Assembly: GCA_030691585.1 (NCBI GenBank)
Contig: JAUYEC010000001.1
Location: 1-15,459, forward strand
Direction: 5' to 3'
Length of the DNA: 15,459 nt
From: Candidatus Omnitrophota bacterium
GTDB lineage: Bacteria > Omnitrophota > Gorgyraeia > Gygaellales > Profunditerraquicolaceae
Shown here: positions 5,573 to 12,401 of the stretch, piece after piece
Layout: each line of letters starts with the position of its first letter
How positions within the stretch are numbered: the first letter of the stretch is position 1
Made by a program: the position numbers and the translations under genes
Notes under the pieces: generated by a model
Databases searched by the model: none
Told to the model about the DNA's origin: nothing
The model's input: only the letters and a program-made list of their open reading frames with translations

Positions 5573-8389
5573 CTAGGCGGCCTTCAATACCTTTCTTAAA
5601 TAACGGGCGGTATGGGAATTCTTGCAATTCACCAGTTCTTCGGGCCTGCCGCAGCAGACAAGTTCGCCGCCGCGGCCACCCCCTTCAGGGCCAAGATCAA
5701 TGATGTGATCCGCGCATTTTATCACATCCAGATTATGCTCTATCACGATCACGGTATTGCCCTTATCCACCAGCCTCTGCAGAACAGAGATCAGCTTGGC
5801 AACATCGGCAAAATGCAGGCCGGTGGTCGGCTCATCCAGGATATAGAGGGTCGAACCCGTAGAGCGGCGGCTAAGCTCGGCTGAAAGCTTTAATCTCTGC
5901 GCCTCGCCTCCGGAGAGCGTGGTCGCCGACTGCCCCAATTGGATATAACCCAGGCCCACGTCATAAAGAGTGGTAAGCGTGGACTTAATCGCCGGGATAT
6001 TGGCAAAAAGCGCCATCGCTTCCTCTACTGTCATCCAAAGGACATCGGCTATGGACTTGCCCTTATATTTTACCTCCAGGGTCGCCGCGTTAAAACGCAG
6101 GCCCCCGCAGACGCCGCATTTGACGTAGACGTCGGAGAGAAAATGCATCTCTATCTTCTTTATTCCGTCGCCCGAACAGGCCTCGCAGCGCCCGCCCTTG
6201 ACGTTAAAAGAGAAACGCCCCGGTTTGTAACCTCTGGCGCGCGCCTCCGGCAGGGAACTGAAAATATCGCGGATGCGGCTAAATATTCCGGTGTAAGTGG
6301 CCGGGTTTGAGCGCGGCGTCCTGCCAATGGGCGACTGATCGACTTCTATGACTTTATCTATATATTGGGCCCCGGCAATGCCGTCATGCAGGCCCGGTTT
6401 TTCCCTGGCCCTATACAACTTCCGCGCCAGGCCGCGAAAGAGTATTTCGTCGATCAGGGTAGATTTACCTGAACCGGAAACTCCGGTAACGCAGATAAAA
6501 CTGCCTAACGGAAACCGGACGTCAATATTTTTAAGGTTATGCTCCCTGGCCCCTTTTATCTCCAGGTACCTGTTGCTCTTAGCCAGGCGTCGATCTTGCG
6601 GCGCCTCTATGGATAATTCCCGGCGCAGGTACTTAGCGGTAAGAGAATCGGGGGATTTCAAAAGCTCATCAATTGTTCCGGCAAAGACCACTTTGCCTCC
6701 GTGGCGTCCGGCGCCCGGGCCAAGGTCAACAATATAGTCAGCCGCACGTATTGTGGCCTCGTCGTGCTCGACGACGATCAACGTATTACCCAGGCCCCTT
6801 AATGCCGCAAGCGTAGAGAGTAATTTATCGTTATCTTTCTGGTGCAGGCCGATGCTCGGCTCGTCTAAGACGTATAATACACCCACAAGGCCGGAACCAA
6901 CTTGTGTGGCCAGGCGTATGCGCTGCGCCTCTCCTCCGGAGAGAGTCGAACTCTTGCGCTCAAGGGTCAGATAATCCAGGCCCACGTCTATGCAAAACTG
7001 CAATTTTGAAGTTATTTCTTTGACCGCCTGATGGCCGATCAGCTTTTCTCTGGCGTCCAGCTTCAATTCATTAAAGAAGCTTCGCGCAACCAACACGGAC
7101 ATCTGCGTTACTTCCCAGATATTTTTGCCGCCGATCTTTACCGACAGCGCTTCTTTTTTGAGGCGCGCGCCATTACAGGCAGGACAGGCTAAAGAAGACA
7201 TGAAACGGGAGATCTCTTCTTTTAAATAATCGCTGTCTGTTGAGCGGAACAGCCTTTCCAGATTGGGGATCACTCCTTCAAAGGGTTTGCCGCCTGCGAA
7301 AACATCCGTACCGCGTAATATAGCGCGCTGGATATTTTTCCCTAGTTTCCTGAACGGCGCATCCAGGTCAAACTTCATTTCACGCGACAATTCCCGGATC
7401 AGCCAGCGGTAATAAAGGATGTAACCTCTGCCTCCGCGCTTCCAGGCCTCGATCGCTCCGCTATTAATGGATTTGCCGCGGTCAGGGATGACTAAATCCT
7501 CATCAAATTCAAGTTTTATCCCCAGGCCGAGACACTCAGGACAGGCGCCGTAAGGGGAATTAAAGGAAAAAACACGCGGGGATATCTCAGCGTAGCTTAT
7601 GCCGCATTTGGAACAGCAAAAGTTTTCGTTATAGGCCCGGTCGGAGCCTGCGGATAAGTCGCCCTGGCCGCTTTCCAGGACGTTGACGATGATAACACCT
7701 TTCCCCACCTTGAGCGCTGTTTCTACGGAATCAGTGAGCCGGCTCTTGATCTGCGGCGTTACCCGCAGCCGGTCCACTACAACATCAATATTATGCGCCT
7801 TATACCTGGCTAATTTTACTTCTGCGGGCAGGTCATATATCTTTCCGTCGATACGCGCGCGCGTAAAACCCGCTTTCTGGATCTCCAGAAGCGTCTTCTG
7901 GTATTGCCCTTTTCTGCCGCTGGCCAAGGGGGCTAAAATCCGCACGTAAGTCGATTCAGGCAGGCCGATTATTTTTTCTGTGATCTCCTGGGCGCTCTGT
8001 CTTTCAATCAGCCTGCCGCATTGATAACAATAGGCTTTACCTATACGGGCAAAAAGGAGCCGCAAATAATCATAGATCTCTGTCTGTGTGGCCACGGTCG
8101 AGCGCGGGTTGCCACCGGCCGACCTCTGCTCTATGGCAATGGCAGGCGAAAGCCCCTCGATGTACTCCACGTCGGGCTTCTGCAGCTGCTCCAGGAACTG
8201 CCGGGCATAGCTGGAGAGGCTTTCCATAAACCTGCGCTGGCCCTCGGCATATATGGTATCAAAAACCAGGCTCGATTTTCCCGAACCCGATAATCCGGTC
8301 ACCACCACCAGCTTATTGCGCGGCAGGCGCAAATCTATATTTTTTAGATTGTGCTCCTTTGCCCCGCGTATGATCAGCTCTGTCTGCAT
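5573..8389 (-). CDS. uvrA: Excinuclease ABC subunit A (UvrA)
   Basis: 938 residues, full length (E. coli UvrA has 940). UvrA recognises DNA damage and loads UvrB in nucleotide excision repair in the cytoplasm. Seen in order: Walker A GLSGSGKSS at 32-40; zinc knuckle CSKCGISY at about 260, with CPECLGLG near 286; ABC signature LSGGEAQRIRLATQ at about 483; Walker B LYVLDEPSIGLHQ; second Walker A GVSGSGKSTLIDE at about 636; second zinc module CEACSGDG (about 735) and CGVCGG (about 756); signature LSGGEAQRLKLSAELSRR at about 825; Walker B LYILDEPTTGLHFAD. All catalytic elements look intact. There is no Shine-Dalgarno; TATAAT lies 6 bases before the ATG, suggesting a leaderless transcript. A terminator upstream separates it from the small basic protein gene. 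Confidence 0.98.
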   Translation of the reverse strand: MQTELIIRGAKEHNLKNIDLRLPRNKLVVVTGLSGSGKSSLVFDTIYAEGQRRFMESLSSYARQFLEQLQKPDVEYIEGLSPAIAIEQRSAGGNPRSTVATQTEIYDYLRLLFARIGKAYCYQCGRLIERQSAQEITEKIIGLPESTYVRILAPLASGRKGQYQKTLLEIQKAGFTRARIDGKIYDLPAEVKLARYKAHNIDVVVDRLRVTPQIKSRLTDSVETALKVGKGVIIVNVLESGQGDLSAGSDRAYNENFCCSKCGISYAEISPRVFSFNSPYGACPECLGLGIKLEFDEDLVIPDRGKSINSGAIEAWKRGGRGYILYYRWLIRELSREMKFDLDAPFRKLGKNIQRAILRGTDVFAGGKPFEGVIPNLERLFRSTDSDYLKEEISRFMSSLACPACNGARLKKEALSVKIGGKNIWEVTQMSVLVARSFFNELKLDAREKLIGHQAVKEITSKLQFCIDVGLDYLTLERKSSTLSGGEAQRIRLATQVGSGLVGVLYVLDEPSIGLHQKDNDKLLSTLAALRGLGNTLIVVEHDEATIRAADYIVDLGPGAGRHGGKVVFAGTIDELLKSPDSLTAKYLRRELSIEAPQDRRLAKSNRYLEIKGAREHNLKNIDVRFPLGSFICVTGVSGSGKSTLIDEILFRGLARKLYRAREKPGLHDGIAGAQYIDKVIEVDQSPIGRTPRSNPATYTGIFSRIRDIFSSLPEARARGYKPGRFSFNVKGGRCEACSGDGIKKIEMHFLSDVYVKCGVCGGLRFNAATLEVKYKGKSIADVLWMTVEEAMALFANIPAIKSTLTTLYDVGLGYIQLGQSATTLSGGEAQRLKLSAELSRRSTGSTLYILDEPTTGLHFADVAKLISVLQRLVDKGNTVIVIEHNLDVIKCADHIIDLGPEGGGRGGELVCCGRPEELVNCKNSHTARYLRKVLKAA

Positions 8390-8395
8390 ATGTAT

Positions 8396-8401
8396 ATTAT
8401 A
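8396..8401 (-). promoter_or_regulatory. -10 box of uvrA, leaderless start predicted
   Basis: A perfect TATAAT on the minus strand, with a TA-rich run to the ATG at 8389. Only 6 bases separate the box from the start codon, so transcription would begin at or next to the A of ATG. No good -35 is seen at 17 bases; AGGCAA is what lies there. This agrees with the missing ribosome binding site. Confidence 0.5.
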
Positions 8402-8434
8402 ATACTTTTAAACCCCGATTGCCTCTTTATTCTT

Positions 8435-8465
8435 TGCAGGGACAGGTTTTAAACCTGTCCCTGCA
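8435..8465. repeat. Intergenic palindrome, ACAGGTTT type, GCAG-ended variant
   Basis: Perfect 31-base dyad: TGCAGGGACAGGTTT, central T, complement ending CTGCA. It is the only element whose ends are GCAG/CTGC on both sides instead of GTAG/CTAC, again a symmetric double change. It lies between the uvrA promoter region and the terminator at 8475-8534. Confidence 0.88.
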
Positions 8466-8474
8466 TAAGGCATT

Positions 8475-8534
8475 AAATAAGAAAACCCCTGTAAATCAAA
8501 ATGAACTCGATATCTTACAGGGGTTTTCTTATTT
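8475..8534 (-). terminator. Strong rho-independent-type terminator after the small basic protein gene
   Basis: A perfect 20-base stem (8475-8494 with 8515-8534) with a 20-base loop. On the minus strand the stem core AACCCCTGTAA pairs with TTACAGGGG, which runs into TTTTCTTATTT. It begins 10 bases after the stop codon of the gene at 8545-8787. A-rich on the other side, it could work in both directions. It should isolate uvrA from upstream transcription. Confidence 0.8.
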
Positions 8535-8544
8535 GTAACGGCAA

Positions 8545-8787
8545 TTATCTCTTCTTTTTCTTTTTGCCGCCTCTCTTCATCTTTGCCGCGGAGACATCAC
8601 CGCATTTGTCCAAGAAATAAAGGTAACCTACTTTTCTCTTGATGCCGCATTTGGCTACCTTTTTGGAACCGCCGCCTTTCTTTCCGCCGCGGGCCATCTT
8701 GGCGCAGGAGACATCACCTTGCTTGTCGATGTAATAGAGAAACCCTTTTTCTCTCTTTACCCCCAGCTTTGTTATTTTTTCCGCCAT
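8545..8787 (-). CDS. Small lysine-rich protein made of two tandem GDVSxAKM repeats
   Basis: 80 residues, very basic. Two copies of one unit make up the protein: KLGVKREKGFLYYIDKQGDV then SCAKMARGGKK, and KCGIKRKVGYLYFLDKCGDV then SAAKMKRGGKK. The consensus is KxGxKRxxGxLYxxDKxGDVSxAKMxRGGKK; the copies are joined by GGGSKKVA and end in a lysine tail. Each unit looks like a small strand-rich module with conserved aromatic, glycine and acidic positions. I have an unverified memory of similar short proteins in uncultured bacteria and know no function. The charge suggests binding to nucleic acid or ribosome; this is inference. GGGGGTGA lies about 9 bases before the ATG. It is flanked by its own upstream gap and a strong terminator, so it is probably expressed alone. 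Confidence 0.8.
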   Translation of the reverse strand: MAEKITKLGVKREKGFLYYIDKQGDVSCAKMARGGKKGGGSKKVAKCGIKRKVGYLYFLDKCGDVSAAKMKRGGKKKKKR

Positions 8788-8828
8788 GGTCTTGATTCAC
8801 CCCCTTCCGTTCTGTTCTGTATCTGTTG

Positions 8829-8859
8829 TCAATACGAACATTTATGTCCCGATTGTCAA
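8829..8859 (-). promoter_or_regulatory. Tentative promoter of the small basic protein gene
   Basis: Two perfect TTGACA boxes on the minus strand (8854-8859 and 8827-8832) lie 27 bases apart upstream of the gene. The first is followed after 19 bases by TATTGA, a weak -10 that overlaps the second box. No better -10 is seen for the second box. The doubled box might instead be an operator-like repeat. Confidence 0.3.
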
Positions 8860-8873
8860 TATGATCGGCTATC

Positions 8874-8904
8874 TGTAGGGGCGGGTTTGAAACCCGCCCC
8901 TACA
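8874..8904. repeat. Intergenic palindrome, GCGGGTTT type (after nadX)
   Basis: Perfect 31-base dyad: TGTAGGGGCGGGTTT, central G, complement. It lies 9 bases downstream of the nadX stop, between nadX and the promoter region of the small basic protein gene, so in the transcript it would be a 3' hairpin of the nadX message. Confidence 0.92.
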
Positions 8905-8913
8905 CAATTATGA

Positions 8914-9735
8914 TTACGTACCAATACGTACCGACTCCAATATCTGTTTTAAGACCGCCTCTGCCGATAGCACGGCCAGGTAACTTGTCTTAGGATTCTC
9001 CGGGTGCAGGATATTTTCGGTGCGCGCGGTAATATCGGCCGCAACGCTCTCTACGCGCACCTCATGGATATTCTTCTTTACGGCCGGCGAGGCGACGATC
9101 TTGACCATTGTCTTGTCCGCTCCGATGCCCGCCATACTTAAGACCGCGGCGACATTGATGTTTTGCGGAAAGTATTTTACCGCATGAGCGGCCGGCCCGC
9201 AAAACAGGACCTTATCTTTATTGATCCTGGATAGGTCAATGCCGCGCTCTTTTATAAACTGGACACCGCTAAAAGATAACGGATTCTTATAAGTTGTCAG
9301 GGTCACTCTTTTAATTTTCCCGAGTGCCGCGGCCTTTAAGGCGTCCACTCCGGAAATAGCGCCACTCGGGATATAGACCCTGGCATTATTTTTTTTGGCA
9401 AGGCGGCTTAAAACAGGCAGGCAGCCGGATACGCCTCCGGCGCTCATGATCATTATGTCGCGGCCCGAGCGTAAAACCGTCTCAGCAATATTCCGGGAAG
9501 CATGGCCGCTGGCGCACTCTATTACCAACTGCGACCTAAGAACAAGGTGTTTTAAAGATCCCGCGGCCAGCCTATTATTTAATGAAAGCGACTTCGACAA
9601 TTTAGCGCTTTTCGCACCGTCAATATCATAAAGGCCGGATAAAACTGCGCGGTTACGCAGGTCTTTTTTTATGAACTTTGCCAGAGAGCTGCCGATGGCG
9701 CCGCATCCGACTATACCGATTTTTAATTTTTTCAT
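8914..9735 (-). CDS. nadX: L-aspartate dehydrogenase
   Basis: 273 residues, normal for the family. It oxidises L-aspartate to iminoaspartate with NAD(P), the first step of NAD synthesis in bacteria lacking L-aspartate oxidase (NadB); quinolinate synthase NadA uses the product. An N-terminal Rossmann motif GIVGCGAIGSSLAKF has G10, G12 and G15. The middle contains SGAISGVDALKAA, and FPQNINVAAVLSMAGIGADK is the conserved NxNVAAxLSLAG segment of the DUF108 family. The end carries ENPKTSYLAVLSAEA. A start at 9735 is supported by GGAAG about 9 bases upstream, right at the foot of palindrome 9750-9779. It is the last gene of the biosynthetic run. nadA and nadC are not in the window. The same fold is shared by homoserine dehydrogenase-like proteins, but the motifs favour NadX. 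Confidence 0.9.
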   Translation of the reverse strand: MKKLKIGIVGCGAIGSSLAKFIKKDLRNRAVLSGLYDIDGAKSAKLSKSLSLNNRLAAGSLKHLVLRSQLVIECASGHASRNIAETVLRSGRDIMIMSAGGVSGCLPVLSRLAKKNNARVYIPSGAISGVDALKAAALGKIKRVTLTTYKNPLSFSGVQFIKERGIDLSRINKDKVLFCGPAAHAVKYFPQNINVAAVLSMAGIGADKTMVKIVASPAVKKNIHEVRVESVAADITARTENILHPENPKTSYLAVLSAEAVLKQILESVRIGT

Positions 9736-9749
9736 GTTATTTATCTTCC

Positions 9750-9779
9750 GTAAGGGGCGGGTTTAAAACCCGCCCCTAC
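9750..9779. repeat. Intergenic palindrome, GCGGGTTT type with one-base bulge
   Basis: GTAAGGGGCGGGTTT, central A, then AAACCCGCCCCTAC. The left foot has an extra A (GTAAGGGG against GTAGGGG), otherwise the dyad is perfect. It lies 14 bases upstream of the nadX start codon and is paired with the element at 9789-9821. Confidence 0.88.
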
Positions 9780-9788
9780 ATTATGCAT

Positions 9789-9821
9789 CTGTAGGGACAG
9801 CATAATATGCTGTCCCTACAG
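9789..9821. repeat. Palindrome, GCATA type, overlapping the 3' end of panC
   Basis: Perfect 33-base dyad: CTGTAGGGACAGCATA, central A, complement TATGCTGTCCCTACAG. The panC stop codon TAG (minus strand, 9816-9818) and the last leucine codon CTG lie inside its right arm. It is the only element that touches a supported reading frame. Confidence 0.92.
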
Positions 9822-10670
9822 ACTTGATTTTGGAATAACTATGTTATCAATCAACCTGGTTTTTCCCACTCGCGCTGCAAGTGCCACAAGGCAGCCGCGT
9901 TTTGCTTTTTTTAGCGGGATAAAAGTTTGCGCGTCTAAAACGGATACATAATCGATCTTAACCGATTTAAACTTAGCAAGCAAGCCTTTCATCCGGCGGA
10001 TGATCAAGCCCGCGTCATTGAGGCCGGATTTTACCAACTTCTGCGCCAACATCAAAGACTGATAGAGCGACGCTGCGTCATTCTTTTCTTTTTCGCTAAG
10101 ATAGGCGTTTCTGGAACTAAGCGCCAGGCCGTTTTTCTGGCGCACCGTGGGTATTACCCTGATCTTGCCTGAGATGAACAGATCCCGCGCCATTCTTTTA
10201 ACGACCGCTGCCTGCTGGGCATCCTTCTGGCCCAGGTACATCGTGTCCGGCTCGACGATATTCATCAGTTTTGTAACTACGGTCGCCACACCGCGGAAGT
10301 GCCCGGGGCGCCCTGCTCCGCAAAGAACATTACTTAAGCCCTCAACAGTAACATAAGTGCCGCGGACGGACGGATACATCTGGGCCACACTTGGGGAAAA
10401 AATGATGTCCACTCCCTCTTTCCTGCAGACAGCCGCGTCGTTAAGCAAAGTCCGGGGATATTTTTTAAAATCTTCCGCCGGGCCGAACTGCGCCGGGTTC
10501 ACAAAGATACTGACGATCACTATGCTGTTCTGTTTGCGCGCGCAGCGGATCAGCTTAACATGTCCGGCATGCAGCGCTCCCATCGTCGGAACAAAGCCGA
10601 TGGTCTTATGCTTTTGCCGTAAAGCCTTGATCTCTTTCTTCAAGGCAGCTATCTTTTTTATCATTTTCAT
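9816..10670 (-). CDS. panC: Pantothenate synthetase (pantoate-beta-alanine ligase)
   Basis: 284 residues, normal length. It joins pantoate and beta-alanine using ATP, in the pathway to coenzyme A. FVPTMGALHAGHVKLI at about 26-41 carries the nucleotide-binding HxxH (H34, H37). GAGRPGHFRGVATVVTKLMN, YLGQKDAQQAAVV, and NGLALSSRNAYLS (the KMSKS-like loop) are all as in the family. A longer frame beginning at 10742 with MKPVPT is a translation of the palindromes upstream and is not the start. M at 10670 is preferred, with MKMIKK at 10664 the alternative; the site has only a weak GGGA. The hairpin 10682-10709 ends 11 bases before the ATG. The last sense codon and the stop come from palindrome 9789-9821. 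Confidence 0.96.
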   Translation of the reverse strand: MKMIKKIAALKKEIKALRQKHKTIGFVPTMGALHAGHVKLIRCARKQNSIVIVSIFVNPAQFGPAEDFKKYPRTLLNDAAVCRKEGVDIIFSPSVAQMYPSVRGTYVTVEGLSNVLCGAGRPGHFRGVATVVTKLMNIVEPDTMYLGQKDAQQAAVVKRMARDLFISGKIRVIPTVRQKNGLALSSRNAYLSEKEKNDAASLYQSLMLAQKLVKSGLNDAGLIIRRMKGLLAKFKSVKIDYVSVLDAQTFIPLKKAKRGCLVALAARVGKTRLIDNIVIPKSSL

Positions 10671-10681
10671 TAATACATCCC

Positions 10682-10709
10682 GTAGGGGCACGGCATGCAG
10701 CACCCCTAC
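10682..10709. repeat. Intergenic palindrome, GCACGGCA type, imperfect
   Basis: 28 bases: GTAGGGGCACGGCATG, then CAGCACCCCTAC. The plus strand has three mismatched pairs, but the minus-strand (transcribed) RNA keeps two of them as G-U pairs, leaving one mismatch. It lies 11 bases before the panC start, closer to a start codon than any other element. It is paired with 10725-10755. Confidence 0.8.
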
Positions 10710-10724
10710 ATTACATGATCTATC

Positions 10725-10755
10725 TGTAGGGACAGGTTTCAAACCTGTCCCTACA
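10725..10755. repeat. Intergenic palindrome, ACAGGTTT type (folK-panC gap)
   Basis: Perfect 31-base dyad: TGTAGGGACAGGTTT, central C, complement. It begins one base after the folK stop codon (10757-10759) in the direction of transcription. Its core is the same as 13141-13169. Confidence 0.92.
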
Positions 10756-10756
10756 T

Positions 10757-11176
10757 CTATATCTTGGCGGCAACAACCGGCGCGATCTCTTTTAACGGCC
10801 CCAAAACAAAATCCCGCTCCTTTATTCTTGGATGCGGGACAATAAGGTCTTTTTCGTGTATTGTTTGATCATTAAAAAACAGGATATCCAGGTCTATGCT
10901 GCGCGGGCCGTTTAATACGCCGCGCACCCTGCCCAACCGGCCTTCTATGCTTTGCAGTCCGGTCAAAAGATCACGGCAGGCCAGGTTTGTTTGTATTTCT
11001 GCCACCGCGTTCAAAAATTTGCCCTGCGGCGGCCCTCCGACAGGAACGGTTTCTATAATTGTGGAAACCTTGGTCACTCGCGTACCCAAAATTGCGCCGA
11101 TCATCTTGATCGCCGATAAAATGTTTTTCCGGCGGCCACCTAAGTTTGAACCTAATCCTATATAAGCAACGGTCAT
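10757..11176 (-). CDS. folK: 2-amino-4-hydroxy-6-hydroxymethyldihydropteridine diphosphokinase
   Basis: 139 residues, slightly short but complete. It transfers pyrophosphate from ATP to the pterin in folate synthesis. Motifs in order are AYIGLGSNLGGR at the N-terminus, PVGGPPQGKFLNAVAEIQT, LQSIEGRLGRVR, then the catalytic metal-binding GPRSIDLDILFF and LIVPHPRIKERDFVLGPL. All are diagnostic for HPPK. The ATG at 11176 is chosen over a TTG one codon earlier. AAGG 6 bases upstream overlaps the dapL stop codon, and only 8 bases separate the dapL stop from the ATG, so translation is probably coupled. The gene does not lie beside folP or folB here. Confidence 0.96.
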   Translation of the reverse strand: MTVAYIGLGSNLGGRRKNILSAIKMIGAILGTRVTKVSTIIETVPVGGPPQGKFLNAVAEIQTNLACRDLLTGLQSIEGRLGRVRGVLNGPRSIDLDILFFNDQTIHEKDLIVPHPRIKERDFVLGPLKEIAPVVAAKI

Positions 11177-11184
11177 CAATTGCC

Positions 11185-12342
11185 TTAGATTTTCCTGATA
11201 CGCTCTATTGCTTCCCTGATCCTCTCCGCCGGCACAGTCAGGGCCATACGAATATAGCCCTCGCCGTATTTGCCGAAACCCACACCGGGCGTGGCCACAA
11301 TATCGGCCTTTTCCAATAACAGGCCGGATGCTTTAATGGAAGTCATCTTGCGCGGATTCTCAATCCAGACATAGAAAGTCGCCTTAGGCGGCTCTACCTG
11401 CCAGCCCAAAGACTTAAGCCCGGTAACCAGGACATCGCGCCTTTCTTGATAAATAGCGCGCATATTTTGCACATGGTCCTTGGGCCCTTCTAAAGCAGCT
11501 ACCCCGGCCAGTTGTATTGCCGAGAATATTCCGGAATCAATATTGGATTTGACTTTGGCCAAAGCAGAAATAAGCCCAGAGTTTCCGCAAGCCCAGCCAA
11601 CGCGCCAGCCGGTCATATTAAAAGTCTTGGACAGGGAATGGAATTCTATTGCCATGTCCCTGGCGCCTGCGGTTTCCAGGGCGCTGTGAGGCGCCTGGCC
11701 GTCATAATACATTTCGGAATAGGCCAGATCCGAGACCAGGATAAGTTTATAATTCCCGCAGAATTCCACTGCCTCGGCGTAAAAATCCGGGCCTGCTACC
11801 GCTGAAGTGGGGTTATTCGGATAATTTATATAAAGCATCCTGGCTTTTTTGCGGATAGAGACAGGGATCTTTTTAAAATCGGGCAGAAAAGCGTTCGCCT
11901 CGACCAAAGGCATAAGATGGATCTTGCCGCCTGCGAAAATAGTACCGCCTTTATACGGCGGGTAACAGGGATCCGGTATCAATGAATAATCGCCCGTATC
12001 CAGGAATGCCAGCGGAAAATGCGCGATGCCTTCTTTTGAGCCGATCAAGGGCAGGATCTCGGTATCAGGATCAAGCTCCACGCCAAAACGGTCTTTATAC
12101 CAGCGAGCTATCGCCCTGCGCAATGCCGGCATCCCCTGGTCCAGGGCATAACGGTGCGTCGAAGGATCCTGCGCCGCCCGGTACAACGCTTCAATAATAT
12201 AATCCGGAGTAGGCAGGTCGGGGTCCCCGATACCCAGGTCAATAATGTCCCTGCCTGCCGCGCGCGCTTTTCGTTTTGCCTTGTCAGTTTCCACGAACAG
12301 GTATGGCGGCAACGCCTGGATTTTTTTAGACAACCTGAACAT
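11185..12342 (-). CDS. dapL: LL-diaminopimelate aminotransferase
   Basis: 385 residues, PLP-dependent class I/II aminotransferase fold. It converts tetrahydrodipicolinate and glutamate directly to LL-diaminopimelate, replacing DapD, DapC and DapE. The opening FRLSKKIQALPPYLFVETDK, then IIDLGIGDPDLPTPDYII, is the usual DapL beginning. Further on are YPPYKGGTIFAGG, YINYPNNPTSAV (substrate/PLP site), and SLSKTFNMTGWRVGWACG, where the lysine (about 237) binds PLP. The ATG at 12342 has AGGAG 5 bases upstream; a longer frame from 12378 starting MKPAPT only translates the palindrome 12362-12390. The five-gene dap/lysA context without dapD/C/E supports DapL over a generic aspartate aminotransferase. 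folK follows immediately. Confidence 0.94.
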   Translation of the reverse strand: MFRLSKKIQALPPYLFVETDKAKRKARAAGRDIIDLGIGDPDLPTPDYIIEALYRAAQDPSTHRYALDQGMPALRRAIARWYKDRFGVELDPDTEILPLIGSKEGIAHFPLAFLDTGDYSLIPDPCYPPYKGGTIFAGGKIHLMPLVEANAFLPDFKKIPVSIRKKARMLYINYPNNPTSAVAGPDFYAEAVEFCGNYKLILVSDLAYSEMYYDGQAPHSALETAGARDMAIEFHSLSKTFNMTGWRVGWACGNSGLISALAKVKSNIDSGIFSAIQLAGVAALEGPKDHVQNMRAIYQERRDVLVTGLKSLGWQVEPPKATFYVWIENPRKMTSIKASGLLLEKADIVATPGVGFGKYGEGYIRMALTVPAERIREAIERIRKI

Positions 12343-12347
12343 ATTAT

Positions 12348-12352
12348 CTCCT
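12348..12352 (-). promoter_or_regulatory. Ribosome binding site AGGAG that fixes the dapL start
   Basis: AGGAG lies 5 bases before ATG 12342. It rules out the upstream in-frame ATG at 12378, which lies within the foot of the palindrome and has no such site. Confidence 0.75.
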
Positions 12353-12361
12353 GCTGCGGGT

Positions 12362-12390
12362 GTAGGGGCGGGTTTCAAACCCGCCCCTGC
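12362..12390. repeat. Intergenic palindrome, GCGGGTTT type (dapB-dapL gap)
   Basis: GTAGGGGCGGGTTT, central C, then AAACCCGCCCCTGC. One foot is CTGC instead of CTAC, giving a single mismatch. It lies 11 bases after the dapB stop and 19 bases before the dapL start, filling the gap. Confidence 0.9.
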
Positions 12391-12401
12391 GGATACGCGG
12401 T

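Noticed and set aside
5612..6974. Several plus-strand frames inside uvrA
   Set aside because: These are antisense shadows of a gene with intact motifs on the minus strand; none has a recognisable family pattern.
8916..8936. Direct repeat ACGTACC at the 3' end of nadX as another copy of the ACGAAC-type repeat
   Set aside because: ATACGTACCGAC resembles the array start ATACGTACGAC but the match is only about 11 bases with an extra base, too short to separate from chance.
10671..10742. Longer panC N-terminus starting MKPVPT
   Set aside because: The extra residues translate palindrome DNA; the conserved protein begins just before MIKKIAAL and the family length fits the shorter form.
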